Part shown: piece after piece, positions 1 through 10,973 of the stretch
How the letters are laid out: every line of letters starts with the position of its first letter
How positions within the stretch are numbered: position 1 is the first letter of the stretch
Assembly: GCA_028571305.1 (NCBI GenBank)
Contig: JAOXNS010377620.1
Coordinates: 1-20,777 of the forward strand
Reading direction: 5' to 3'
DNA from: Magicicada cassinii
Taxonomy: Eukaryota; Arthropoda; Insecta; Hemiptera; Cicadidae
Length of the DNA: 20,777 nt
The notes under the pieces: model-generated
What the model saw: the letters and a program-made list of their open reading frames with translations, nothing else
Told to the model about the DNA's origin: nothing
Database searches by the model: none
Position numbers and translations under genes: made by a program

Positions 1-1
1 A

Positions 2-3
<2 letters not shown>

Positions 4-38
<35 letters not shown>
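4..38. repeat. (TG)n dinucleotide microsatellite
   Basis: A pure alternating TG tract of about 17 units lies at the left edge of the window, flanked by AT-rich DNA. It may be longer in the genome, because only two or three bases lie outside it here. It is a simple repeat with no sign of a gene role. Confidence 0.95.
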
Positions 39-40
<2 letters not shown>

Positions 41-2080
41 TACTTAGTATGATCCCCACTCTAATTAACATTTTCAGTTGTCCCCTTCTTTAGTATCACC
101 TTAATTTTTTAACAATAAATATAAATTTCTGTATAATTTATACTGGCTATTATGTTATATAAAGTACAGTGTTGGAGCGAGAGCAATATTTCATTACAAA
201 ATTAACGTGGCAGAAACGGGCTCTTGAAAAATGAAATCCAATTAAATTCCGAACAGAATTTTCACTTCTTCAATAGACGTACGAAGACGAGTGGTGTGCG
301 TCACTTCGTAAAGGAAGGTCAATAATTCCATCGGTCTCACTGGATATGAGAGTCAGCAAGTCAGATTTTACTTGATGCCCCTTGTTAAAGCAGACGGTTT
401 GTAGTCATTGTTGTGGAAAATTTTCATCTCTATTAACCTCTCGGATGGCTTAGTGGGCATTACACTGTGCGGAGTGAACTTCGGTATTGACTGTATACGG
501 GTCCCTTAGACGAAATAATATTACTGAATAGTGAGAATAACAATATTAATAATAATATCTGTGAATATTACATTGTTATGACGAGAAAGGTGAGAAAAAG
601 TCTGTCAAAAGTGATACGGTATTATTATTGAAAATTAAAATAGTATTAGGAATTATATACATATATATAACACGATAACATAACATGATATGATAACATG
701 ACAAAAATAATTTCATTATTCTTTTTATTACATAAATGATGAATGGAGTTTGCCACAGTGAAGGCATTGGCATTTTCGATCAAAGTGTTAATGCCTTTAG
801 AAGAAAGTTATGAAGTGATACTTTGACTAGAACATCTGTCTATTTCATAAATGGCTATACAGTATTATGTGTTCGTGTTTTTTGTATGTGTTGTTTTATA
901 TATGTGCCGTATTTCACCCTTTCTTCTATTTTATATTGACGGTTCCCTGGAAATTGGTCCCGTGTTAGATAGAACGCGTAAACCAATTATCATTACAGCC
1001 TTTTGCAGCCTCTTCAAATTAAAATATAGGCATTTAGCTTCCGTATTTGACGAAAATCTTTAAGGACTTTCGAATGAGTATAAGAGGAGATGTGGTAGCC
1101 ATTATTATTAAAAATTGTTCGTATTTCATAAATCATTATTATTTCTTTTACAGCCCATTAAATTAAAATTTCCAAGTTTCTCGGCAACTGTGTTTTTATA
1201 AATCTCAAAAAAATACTTATAACATTTGTTTTAAACTTCATTACGCAAGTTTTAAATTGTAATGCTTAACGCACGTTTTAAAGAAATCAATCTCTTCATT
1301 ACTAGATACTAAATATAGTCCGTATCTGTAAAGATGCAATAGCTGATTACTTGAAACGGCGAGACAGTACGATATGTATACGTTGGGTACATGTTTATGA
1401 TAACAATAATTTTTTGAAAATGGAAAACAAAGTTAAATCCAGCTTTTATTTAATGTGCTAACCTTTGTTACTATTAAACTTTTATTTGATTGAATTAAAA
1501 GGTTTGCGATTTAAACTGACATATCAAAATTCGGATAGAAATTATTATTGATCCGTGTTTGATGGTTAATAAATAAATGATGCGACCTAAAAAGTAATTT
1601 TAAAGAATTGCAGACAATGTGGTCTAATTTTCCAGAAATCCATGTTAAGATTTGAACTGAATTTATAAAAGAAAATATAATAATCTCTTTGTGTAAGTAA
1701 AAAAATATGTTACGACGAGATGAAAGACAATTACATAACGTTCTAGATAAATCGAGATTGGCTTTCGCTTCTCGACTATTCCTACCTTGTCTCCAGATTG
1801 TTCCCGTGCCTCTAACTACGCTAGTTACTCTTTGCAGACCGACCGGAAAATGGAAGATAAATCTGGAATCTCATCGGGGTTTAAGTATAAGGATCCAGTG
1901 GAAGTTTCAGTTTAGATTAGACCTGGCGATTTTATAGTGCGATTCGCAGGGATTGTTGCGGTTTATTGAAAAATGATTATTGTGTTAATTTGTGCAAAAC
2001 TGTAGTAAGTTGACATTTATTGTTGGACAAATTTAACTTGAATTATTGTATAAGAGTGCTTCGTTGATTTATAACTGTTG
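41..2080. other. AT-rich non-coding stretch, no gene recognised
   Basis: About 2 kb of AT-rich DNA. The open frames (for example 851-1063 and 1707-1937 on the plus strand) are short, have no recognisable domain and sit among stop-dense frames, so I read them as chance. The segment near 1707-1937 is somewhat richer in G+C than its surroundings and could hide an untranslated exon, but nothing proves it. A TGGCTTAGTGG word at 446-456 resembles a tRNA-type A box but has no convincing B box after it. Confidence 0.6.
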
Positions 2081-2087
2081 TTTCTGA

Positions 2088-2108
2088 CTAAATACAGTTT
2101 GTATTTAG
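2088..2108. repeat. perfect 9-bp stem hairpin beside the Helitron relic
   Basis: CTAAATACA is followed by a 3-base loop and its exact reverse complement TGTATTTAG. It lies about 190 bp beyond the last recognisable helicase residues, on the side where the 3' end of the minus-strand Helitron should be. Helitron 3' ends are known to carry a short hairpin some 10-12 bases before a CTRR end. Here the stem is AT-rich and I see no CTRR at the expected distance, so the link to the Helitron is only a guess. Confidence 0.35.
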
Positions 2109-2294
2109 TGATTTCATTGATGTAATTTAGTCTGTTCCGACTGAACGACACAGCGATTGGTATGGCCATAATTCTACCAAAATTATTTTTTGTACGTAGA
2201 GTAATACAAAATGTGAATTTGTGAATATGTAGAGTAACAATTGATTTCTAATAAAGTAAAAGTAGGTTACAAAAGTTGGGGTTTGAATTTTACA

Positions 2295-3790
2295 ATTAAT
2301 CACTACCTTATACACTACGTATGCAGTTTTAAACACTGGTTGGAGAATGTCAAGACTGTCAACGGAACTCACGGGGGAACAGACAACATACGGCTGTAGG
2401 AGAAGCATTCGAGCCTTCTGTCCACTCTGAGCGTTTTCAGAGAGTTCCCCGAGGCTGTTGATGGTCATAGCGAAGCAAACTTTCATGAGGAACTGAAGGC
2501 ACTTAAACTGGAAGGAGTAGTCTGATGGAATGGAATGAGGGGGATGTAGGGAATGAATATAGTTTATACAATCAAAAAAACCTGGGACGATGGTGGGTTT
2601 AATTACATATTTATGGAACGCATTGATATAAAGTCTGGTACCGTTGCAAAGTTTAACCAGGTTTGTATGAAGCAAACTGTTGTCCCGAACTTGAGAGTGA
2701 AGCAATACTGAGGGACGCCTGGAGGGTTGTGGGTGTGTAGGAAATCGACAGAATAATGCATTGCGTCGTATACCTACACCACCGAATCCACTGACCGGTA
2801 AGTCACCGTCTTGGCAGTGAAACCCTCCAAAATCAAATCGTTGATACGAGCTGTCGTGTAATTATTATTCGTAAAGATTGCTTTCTCCCTCAACCAAGAC
2901 ACATATTTTTTGGTCAGTCTTTCAACATTGCTGTACATAAGAGGCTACAAAGGTTTTCGGGATATTTATTTTTTTATCCCTCTATTTCAGGTTGTCATCT
3001 CTCAATCATCTCTCTCTTCAATCCCTCTCTTCAATGATCACAAGTAATTCAGCAGATTCCCCAGCCCTTAAGCTATTGTTCAGATCAACCTTAATGTTCA
3101 GTCTGAGAGCGAGAACTCTAATTTTACGCCATAGGTAAGAGGACTTATGGCAAGCCTTGACCAAGTTAGATCGAGTCGCCTAGGTACGACAGACAAGGTT
3201 TGCCTGAAGTCCCATTCTAAAATATTAGTGTCATTCCACCCATCAGACTCTTATTGATTCTGCTGTCCTGAAGGTTGGCTCCAGGTGCCTCAATACCTAC
3301 TCTATGGCTCATCGTGCATTCATTTCACACAGTCAACACAGTCTCTCAGAACTTAAACAAAGTGGCTTTGTTTAGATATGTTACAAACAGTTGTTTCAGG
3401 ACTTTTGAGCTTAAGAGGCAGCTTGAAGGAAGGGTGGGCCATCTTACCACCTTTCATCAGAGTCGCTGCAATGCGTGAGGAAGCCACAGCAATACCTATT
3501 TTTCTATCTCTCCTTATTCTGATTAGTGGCAGATTTATAAAGAAGGTTTTCCCAGTCCCTCCCGGAAAACCAAGGAAGAAAACTCGACCATTTCCAGAAT
3601 CAACTCTTCCTATGACTTCGTCACACACCACACTCTGTTCGGACTTAGGTCTTGGCTCATACAACAACCTCCTAGTTCAGCTCACTGACGTCATAAGCCA
3701 GCTTCTTAAATATTCAGGATTGGTTGTAGCATCCTCCTGATCCCATATTAGTGTAGGCCGGCCATAGTCCGCAGAGGTTTGACAGCCATA
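2295..3790 (-). mobile_element. Helitron relic: decayed PIF1-like RepHel helicase
   Basis: This is a dead rolling-circle transposon (Helitron), of which the helicase half of the Rep-helicase protein is visible. Read on the minus strand, the pieces follow the family's order. An ADYGRP-like segment lies near 3760, and Walker A (GFPGGTGKTF, usually GPGGTGKT) near 3545-3572. Next come AVASSRIAATL and FKLPLKL near 3430-3500, then CNISKQS near 3370. An ECTMSH box (usual form DECTMAH, Walker B) lies near 3310, SLMGGMT then DFRQTLSVVPR near 3190-3250, and YRSVDSVV near 2800. LCNGTRL is at 2631-2651, FAMTIN at about 2457-2474 and PYVVCSPV (usual LYVACSRV) near 2380. The longest open pieces are 3353-3667 and 2127-2705; between and before them the match shifts frame repeatedly and crosses stops, one of them just upstream of 3667. 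The nuclease (Rep) half was not found above 3790. Order and motifs make Helitron rather than host PIF1 the best reading. Confidence 0.88.
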
Positions 3791-3799
3791 TCGCACACG

Positions 3800-5750
3800 A
3801 CATCCATTTTATCACTTGTATACGAAAATGATTCTGTAAATAATGCACATAAAAGGTGTTTCGGGAAGTAACGGAAAGATTATCAGGACATAGCCTAAGG
3901 CTGAAAATTAAGAAAAATTATGGGCAACCATAGATCTTAACGCTTTGTTTTCAAATTACTCCCTCTGACAGATTTAGCCCATATTATATAGTAAAACAAT
4001 AATTGGGATTCAAAGTTTCCACGTAGAGGTCTACGGACATGATACAACAAAATTGATGACTTGGGGTTTTGAAAGATCAGAAATTTACATAAAGCCTCCG
4101 AAATGTACAATTAATTTTTTTACGTTTTGGTTATACGTATGTGTGGTAAATGATTAAAAAACCCTGTGTAACTGACACATATAATTTTACGTCTAGACTG
4201 AACCTTTTTTACTATTCTCCTGTCTTATTTAATTTATGTACATAGATAAGAAGACAAATTAATTTTTCATTGTGTGGTAGAAGAAAATTTGTTATTATTA
4301 TTAGTTATTGTTATATATTCTAATTAAATATTTATGTAGGCTTTCTAAAAGTACCATTTAAAAAAAATTATGACACAACAGCTTTTTGACCATGTTATCT
4401 GATTTCCTGCTGTTTGAAAAAACTATCTACAACCCTACGTCTTCAAGATTGTAATCCCAGGTAACTCAACGCTTTTACGCTGAAGTATAAGAAATAACAT
4501 AAAAATAGAGCGTTTTCAATCTAGATTTACATGACCTTCTTTCTTAATTTTGACTTGTGTGTGTGTTTCAGTCATTAATTTTCCATATTTAGCTCTGTCG
4601 AATACTGATATTTATCACTGTGTCACGCTACTCATCTATTTCCTATGTTTTCTATTTCAGATAATTCATCTACGATTCTACCTAAAGATAGAAAATCTAC
4701 ATTAAATATCTTAAGGAGTAAATAAACTAGAATCTTATGTAGATACACAGATTTAAAAAGCTGAAAAAATTGTGTGGAAAAAAAGAGCACGCTTCTAAAT
4801 TAGCAATAAAACTTGAATATGAACAAATTAAATTTTATATTTAGTGTTTCTTCTGTAATATTATCCACTGGTGTACTGCTGCTCTTTTTAGCAGCTCTTT
4901 TTAACTTAAAGTAATAATTGCACAGAAAACATTTTACTGCCTTGCTTACATATTATCACATTTGGATTAAGTATTTGTTCGTTAATAAACAATGTTAAAT
5001 TGTAGTTGGAAGAAACATACACAAAGAAAACAATTAATACCACTAAAACTATGAATATCTATAAAACCTTTTTTTTTACAACAGAATCATGCGTTGCTAG
5101 TTGATATCATCAGTACGCAGGCAATTGACTGAAAGGTAATAAGTGATTACATTGAAAAATCAATTACAAGCGTTTCACATTTCACTAAATTAGTCCCCTT
5201 CCCATGAAAATTTTTGTTGACAAGAAAAGTGAATAACTAGAATGATTAACGAGTGAAAATTGAATTTGTGTTTTTCATTTCATATCTAGACAAACAGTGA
5301 CTAAAACTTTTGTAGATTCAGGCGACACTGGTGGTTGATTAAAATTAAAACAATTGTCAGATTAAAATTACGCGCACACATTCGATTTGTATATACACAC
5401 AATGTGGGCGTTTCAAATAAGCAATCCGCGTTGCATAATATGCATAATAAGAACAAGGTCCTGGGACACACTTATCTTCAGAAGAAGGAAGTGCGAAGGA
5501 AATCAAAAGAAGAAATAGTGAATGTGGCTTGATGATTCCACAACTGCAGTTTGTACCTTAGAAATCAACATTAACAAACATGTAAGGAGAAGATTGTACA
5601 CATTTTTACTTGAGAATATTGCTACATTTGCAGTGCGAAGTGACTGATAAAATCGAAAAAAGCTTAGAGCAACAGAAATTATATTACAGCTGAAACCGTT
5701 TGGGAAAAACAAAGTTCATAATATAATGCTAAGGCAATTTTAAGACAACA
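3800..5750. other. AT-rich stretch, no gene; one possible repeat terminus
   Basis: Nearly 2 kb of stop-dense AT-rich DNA without a recognisable coding region or RNA gene. At 3855 a stretch beginning GGTGTTTCGGGAAGTAACGG has the style of transposon termini that begin with GGGTGTTTC-like words, but I found no matching second end. A small tandem duplication of a GCTCTTTTTA unit lies at about 4880-4904. The rest is unremarkable. Confidence 0.5.
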
Positions 5751-5754
5751 ATAA

Positions 5755-6032
5755 GAGCAGACCGTTATAGATACCACTGAATCTACGAGATTTATGCGAC
5801 GAACGTCGGCGGAAGCTGACTTCAATTATTATGCGAATCGCAGCGGCAAAAAGAACGGGAAAGGGAGACTACGGATGTCTTTGAACGATGGCGTCGCTGA
5901 TAGATGGAGAGTTACAGTTTTGTAGAGCAAGATGGACAGACAAAGCTAAGATACGACGGCCGTGTAATATCACTCACATAGATATATATAACAGGGAATT
6001 CTGAAAAAGATAAAAATTAACTGATTACGTAG
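5755..6032. other. G+C-richer island, possible untranslated exon or promoter
   Basis: This stretch is visibly richer in G+C and CpG than the AT-rich DNA on both sides (for example GACGAACGTCGGCGGAAG near 5799). It contains no long open frame on either strand. A donor-like AG|GTAAGAG occurs at its right end (6031-6038). It may be a 5' untranslated exon or promoter of the downstream gene or of an unseen transcript, or a scrap of an unrecognised repeat. There is no coding evidence. Confidence 0.25.
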
Positions 6033-6284
6033 GTAAGAGGTTGAGTCACAGACTAACACATGAAAAATTAGTAAATAAAGTGATAGCTTTCATCTCATCA
6101 GGAATCCATTCCCTGACGATATTCTTGACGATAACTGATTCATACGGCAATAAAATTGTAATTTTTATGAACGTTAAAAGTGGACTCATAAATAAATCAT
6201 TCATTAAATTAACAGCGTATTAGGTGTCACCACAATATAGCGAGGGTGCTTATAGAAAAACTCAGAAGCCTTGCCAGCAGTGTG

Positions 6285-6326
6285 AATGAGTCACGTAAAT
6301 AAATAAATAAATGAGTCAGGTAAATA
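6285..6326. repeat. duplicated AP-1-like site around a (TAAA)n tract
   Basis: Two 17-base copies, AATGAGTCACGTAAATA (6285-6301) and AATGAGTCAGGTAAATA (6310-6326), differ at one base and are joined by a short AAATAAAT run. Each holds TGAGTCA, the consensus for Fos/Jun-type and CNC-type bZIP factors (6287-6293 and 6312-6318). A local duplication by slippage at the tetranucleotide run explains the arrangement; regulatory use is only possible. Confidence 0.6.
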
Positions 6327-6329
6327 ATT

Positions 6330-8290
6330 ATGTGCAAGACACTTAAATAGCCGTCATTCCAATCGTCCACACACGTGTAACAACAAATATCAGTTGTAAT
6401 AAACTGATGGGAGAAGATTAATTAGAACAAATGGTTTTCATCTGTTACTTCCAAAGCAAAAAATAAAATTCACAAAAACACGCATAAACACAATTAAATA
6501 GGCTTATTCACGAATACAGTAGGCTAAGTACGTAACAATATCAATTTTAGTCTAGACGTACATGCAAATTATTTACACTTAAGATAAACTTTGTTCTTTG
6601 GTCGTAAGTTTAAAGATTAATATTTTAGTTATAAGTAGTTACTTTTAACAAAAGATGTTGTGGAAAACTACATTTATTTCTTTACCTTTAACGATTAACG
6701 TAAAACGAAACGTGGACATGTTTATATATGTGAAAGGAAAACAAAGTTAAAATTCGTAGTGGATTTTGTTTGTGTAAATACAAACAAATAATTTCTGTGA
6801 TCCATTGTATCAGGAAAAATGGGACGATGAATATAATTTCTGTCGGACGAGTCTACAATGAAGGAACCACCTGAGTGCTTCCGGAATTATATTAGAGACG
6901 GTTGCAAACAACGTAAATTGAAGGCATTCCAATAACTACTTACAGCTAGGAGCTGGGTGACCATCGTCCAGTTCATGTAATCAATACAAACGTTTTTCGT
7001 TGTTACTTTGTTCAAGGCACTCTGCTTGATCAATTGCTTTCGGGCTGTCAAAATAATTTGTATATTAAGCTGAAAAGTGTAATTACTGTATGTACCATTT
7101 CTTTGTAAGAATATATTTCACTTGAAAATGTCGTTATGTGCATGAGGCGTTTGGACGCTTGCGCGCGCGTGCGTGTGTTTGCAAAGAAACGATAAAATAA
7201 ATTAGTGTTCTGTGCAAGTAAACACAATTTCTGGAGGTGAAAATTTCAGTTACACATAATATTAAATTAGTATAGATACAGAAGTTTATTATTTTGATGC
7301 GACTGCAGTTTTTTAAAGAATTATCATGACTTCTGTTGTTCCTCTTGTCGCTACTAAAATGAAACGACTCAGCTTTCTGATGGTCATTACGTATCATAAT
7401 AAGCTAATATTTATTAAAATGAAAACAATCAAAACTTAAATTTTTATCTTTTCTTATTAAAAATACTACATATCATATTGAGACAAACCAAAAAAACATA
7501 CATTATGCTGTCATAAGCACGGGAAATATTCTCAATTATATAGAAGTAAACCATTTCCTAGTGTGTGAACGCTTTACACGGAAACTATCAAACTATCTGA
7601 AGTGACGTCTACAGTCGCTGCCACAAAATCCCCAATGGAACGTGAACAAAACCAAACAACCTTTTACATACTTTTTGCAGAAAACTTGTATTCCCAGCTG
7701 ATCTGCACTGAATCAGGTAGGCTACTACACAAGACAAACATACTGTGTCTTTAGGGCAACTGAATACAGATTGAAATGAAAATATTCTTATCTGCACATC
7801 AGCAACAAACACATTATAAATTTTAATCAGCTATAACAAACCATACATAAACTAATTTACACATACGATCAGTTACATGCCACTAAATCATTTTAATCCG
7901 AAAAATCAGAAACAGGGTTTTGGTAATAGGTAACAATTGCTTAAGTGATGTCGCTTTGTAGTTTAAGGTGGTTGTCAATCTCTACGCAAACTATACGGCT
8001 TACATTAGCAATGGCACTTCTAAGTAGTAAGACTTTGCCAACATGGTTCTGGTAACAAAATTGCATTCCACAGGTCAAGATTTGAGTTGTGTTCGACATT
8101 TGGTGAAATCGGCCGACGACCGTTGGACCTTTATCGTTTTTAACAAATATTTTACATAACGTAGTGTTTATTAGTTTCTATGTGTTTTGAGTACTGTTAA
8201 TTATTTTATGATGGCACATACTGTACTTTTCTAATGGAAGGGACTGTTTAACAAATACTCTTATAAGTACACAGGCAGACTGTTTCTCTT
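6330..8290. other. AT-rich non-coding stretch
   Basis: No gene, RNA gene or transposon could be recognised. Short open frames on the minus strand (7134-7397 and 7609-7812) show no domain and no codon pattern that supports them. A short alternating GC/GT run at 7160-7178 has Z-DNA potential. Confidence 0.5.
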
Positions 8291-8299
8291 CTCTAATGT

Positions 8300-8960
8300 C
8301 CTCTCCCTTCTTAGCAACATCCTTTGCGACTTCAACACTGAATCGTCCCCAGGCTTAGTCAGTCACACTTTGTTCCCCGTAATGGTCTTAATAATATGTG
8401 TTTTATTATCCTACCTCTTGTCTGCATTATATACACATCATTCTACCAGGATCTAACTCTCTTTTTGTCTTGGCAATACCACTTCCCGTCATATTCTCTA
8501 CGTGTTGCATCAAAATACTGTGTGCTCCACAGTATCACCCTTCGGTCACAGACATACCTGTTATCTTCTAGCTTTTCAATCCTCTATTAATAAACTCTTG
8601 AATCTCTACGATCAGTTATAAATTTGTTCAAGTAATAAACCAATATCTTCTGCTTACGATTCAGGCATTTTACCACATTGATACACTATCCTTTTGCATA
8701 TTCCTTCCCATTTAGCTAGCCATTGTGGCTCACTGATATCTCTGGCTATTCGTTGTACTGTCTGCATATCTACATAACATCTACATAATCTCTTTCATAA
8801 GCAGATCAGTTGGCATTACATCCGTTGTAACCTGCATACTACATCCGTTGTGTATATGTGGTTCTGTACCCAATCGCATCCCTAAGCAGCATGTGTTTCC
8901 TCTGTGACCCAGCAATCATGGTATTATATTCATGTCCGGACATAACGTACCTTTATTACT
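8300..8960 (-). mobile_element. R1-clade-like LINE relic, C-terminal end of ORF2
   Basis: No single long frame exists, but the minus strand carries an ordered series of pieces typical of the end of R1-type LINE reverse transcriptases. MLLRDAIGYRTTYT appears near 8850-8890, matching the usual LLR-GYRTTST block. TTDVMPTDLLMKEIM follows near 8800-8830 (usual VTGVMPADLLxKE). A WLAKWEGICKRI-like piece lies near 8700, YYLNKFITDRRDSRVY near 8590-8650 (usual YYLTQFLTGHGxFRxYL) and IEKLEDNR just after it. DTVEHTVF and a cysteine come at about 8512-8537, matching the DTAEHTVFHC zinc-knuckle motif. The pieces lie in different frames broken by stops, so the copy is old and dead. The upstream RT core was not found and the 3' end near 8300 is approximate. 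Confidence 0.68.
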
Positions 8961-10877
8961 AAAAAATTCCTAACAAGAAAATAACACTGTAAAGGAATTT
9001 TTCGAAGAAACACTTATTTTGACTGTTAGGTTAAAATAGTAAATAAATAGCTTAGATTTTTTATTAAAGCAAGGAACCGTAATATTATTCCATGACAGCT
9101 GGCATTGCCAACACGTTATTTAAATAATAACGATAACTCATACATACAAGTTACAACAAAAAACAAGGTGAACAGGGGAAATTAGCTGAAAATAAAAACA
9201 GAAGTAAACAACGCTCAACAAAGTAGAGAAAAACGAAGTAAAGCCGGAAAGTCGGCTAGGCTGGAGGTTGAATAGGCATTTGTTTGCTTGAATGAAGCTA
9301 GGCTTTTCGTAAATCACTGACTCGGCAGATATCACATCCAATCAGATCAAATCTGAAACTTATTTTGCGTCACATTTCTGCTGTGTTCAAGTCGGGTCAA
9401 TTCAGACTGAACATAATCTGCAGTGAGAACACACTGTTTTGTCTTCCTCATACTTGGAGTATAGATAAAAATTCTGATATTATACATATTCTGATATTAT
9501 ACAAAATTATTTTGTGTTCCCTTTGATTGTTTATTTGTAAAAAAAAATTATTATCTAATGTAGTTAGTAGAAAAGTTACTTAAAATATAAAGCTAAATTT
9601 GCATAAAATAACTGGTTAATGTTTGACTAAATAAGATGCCTTCGGAAACGAACAATTCCCAACCTCAGGATTTCCAACACTTACGCACTTGTATCAATTT
9701 AAGTTTCACTGAATCAGATTAGTTACAAGGATTTATTTTAAAAAATTGTTGAAATACCAATGAAAACAGCATTAAACATTCATTGCCTTAATAAATTTAG
9801 CTAACTTTAGCAATTTTTATTAATACAGTTTCTTTGTAAAACGTTACTGATATAAAGTTTATGAATATTTCTGTTTATTTGTATCTTATCATTGCACCAC
9901 GTGAAAAATTCTTGTAAAATTGTTGCCAGTTACATGACAGTAATAAAATTCTCGTTTCTAGTTTGTAAATATTGTTTTATTACTCACGTACGTCTGTTTT
10001 TAAAACAACACCTTTTATAAAGAAAACATGGTCGTAAACTAGTGTTAAAATATACTTTTGTACGTGTTATTAGTAAATAACGTGCTAGCAAAGTACGAGC
10101 ACCGTTTTCAAAATCTTACACATAGGCCTATGTCTCTTAACGTCTGTATAAAAACCGCAAAAATATTTTATAGATAAATTTATTTTTATTTTATATGGCA
10201 ATAAACATAAAAGTTGGTTAGAATAAAATTTTAAAAGAAGAGTAAAATTTTAGAATCAAGAGTAAGAGAAAACGAACTTTAGTAATTAAAAAATTTCAAT
10301 AAATTCTTCAAAACGATTAGGTGTACACATTCGATTTAATTAGCCAGCAGGAGTTTCCTCAGTTATTTTGCATAAATTCTGTAAAGGGTTTCCTAAATAT
10401 ATGGAAATTATAAATGTTAGTGAATATAAGGCTTTGAAGTTAGACATTGTCCAAAGCAAAATTTTACTTTCGAATAAAGCAATACATTTTATTGTTATGT
10501 AATTTCAAAAAATTCACTCGTTTAATAAGGCAAGTATTTATATGTTGCCAGTTTGAAGGTTTCCAATTCGGAAAGGAAAAATTTAATACTTTATATGAAT
10601 TGTCAGACAATTAGCTTACATTATAATTTACAGTTGATTTTAGAAACAGAATATCATTATCTTGTGTAATCAATGTATTATTTCAACAAAATTATTATTT
10701 AATAAATTTTAAACACTCCTATATTTTGTAATGATTCTTGAATGTATCAGACAAACTTAACATATCTGATTCAACATGTAAGCTCAACTAAATACTTTGG
10801 CGTCATTTTGAATCCTAACGTCACATAGAAGACACACACTAAAAAGTAAAAATAACAGATAGACTTATTAAAACTGT
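8961..10877. other. AT-rich non-coding stretch with a small tandem duplication
   Basis: No gene is recognised. ATTCTGATATTATACA occurs twice (9471-9486 and 9488-9503), a two-copy tandem repeat of period 17. The open frame 9138-9341 (minus) has no domain. The part around 9330-9440 is a little richer in G+C and might be an unrecognised repeat. A palindromic TAGGCCTA word lies at 10123-10130. Confidence 0.5.
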
Positions 10878-10973
10878 TGTTTTTGGGCTGTAAGGCCGTG
10901 ACCTAAAGTTGTTGATTACAGCATATATCTGCAATCAACAGCTTTAGACCACGGAATTACAGCCCGGAAAACA
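10878..10973. mobile_element. Fold-back (MITE-like) element with ~40-bp inverted arms
   Basis: The left arm (10878-10917) and the reverse complement of the right arm (10933-10973) share, in order, TGTTTT, GGGCTGTAA, CCGTG, CTAAAG and TGTTGATT. About seven positions differ and there is one single-base gap. The central loop is 15 bases. A transcript would form a long hairpin. It could be a tiny fold-back or MITE-like element, or two opposed copies of one terminal repeat. No clear target-site duplication is visible, so family and ends are unassigned. It stands out in G+C from the flanking AT-rich DNA. Confidence 0.75.

Noticed and set aside
446-520. A tRNA-derived SINE or tRNA gene, from TGGCTTAGTGG resembling an A box
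   Set aside because: No GGTTCGAATCC-like B box follows at the right distance and no cloverleaf can be drawn.
1707-1937. Small protein of 76 aa on the plus strand
   Set aside because: No domain, signal or recognisable similarity. Slightly higher G+C alone does not support a gene; an untranslated exon remains possible.
3275-3740. Plus-strand open frames at 3275-3478 and 3378-3740
   Set aside because: They are antisense shadows of the minus-strand Helitron helicase, which explains the openness.
7134-7812. Minus-strand small proteins of 87 and 67 aa
   Set aside because: No motif, no promoter or splice support, and composition like the surrounding non-coding DNA.
9330-9440. Remnant of a hAT-type or other DNA transposon around GTCGGGTCAATTCAGACTG
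   Set aside because: Only a faint resemblance; no paired inverted ends or target duplication could be found.
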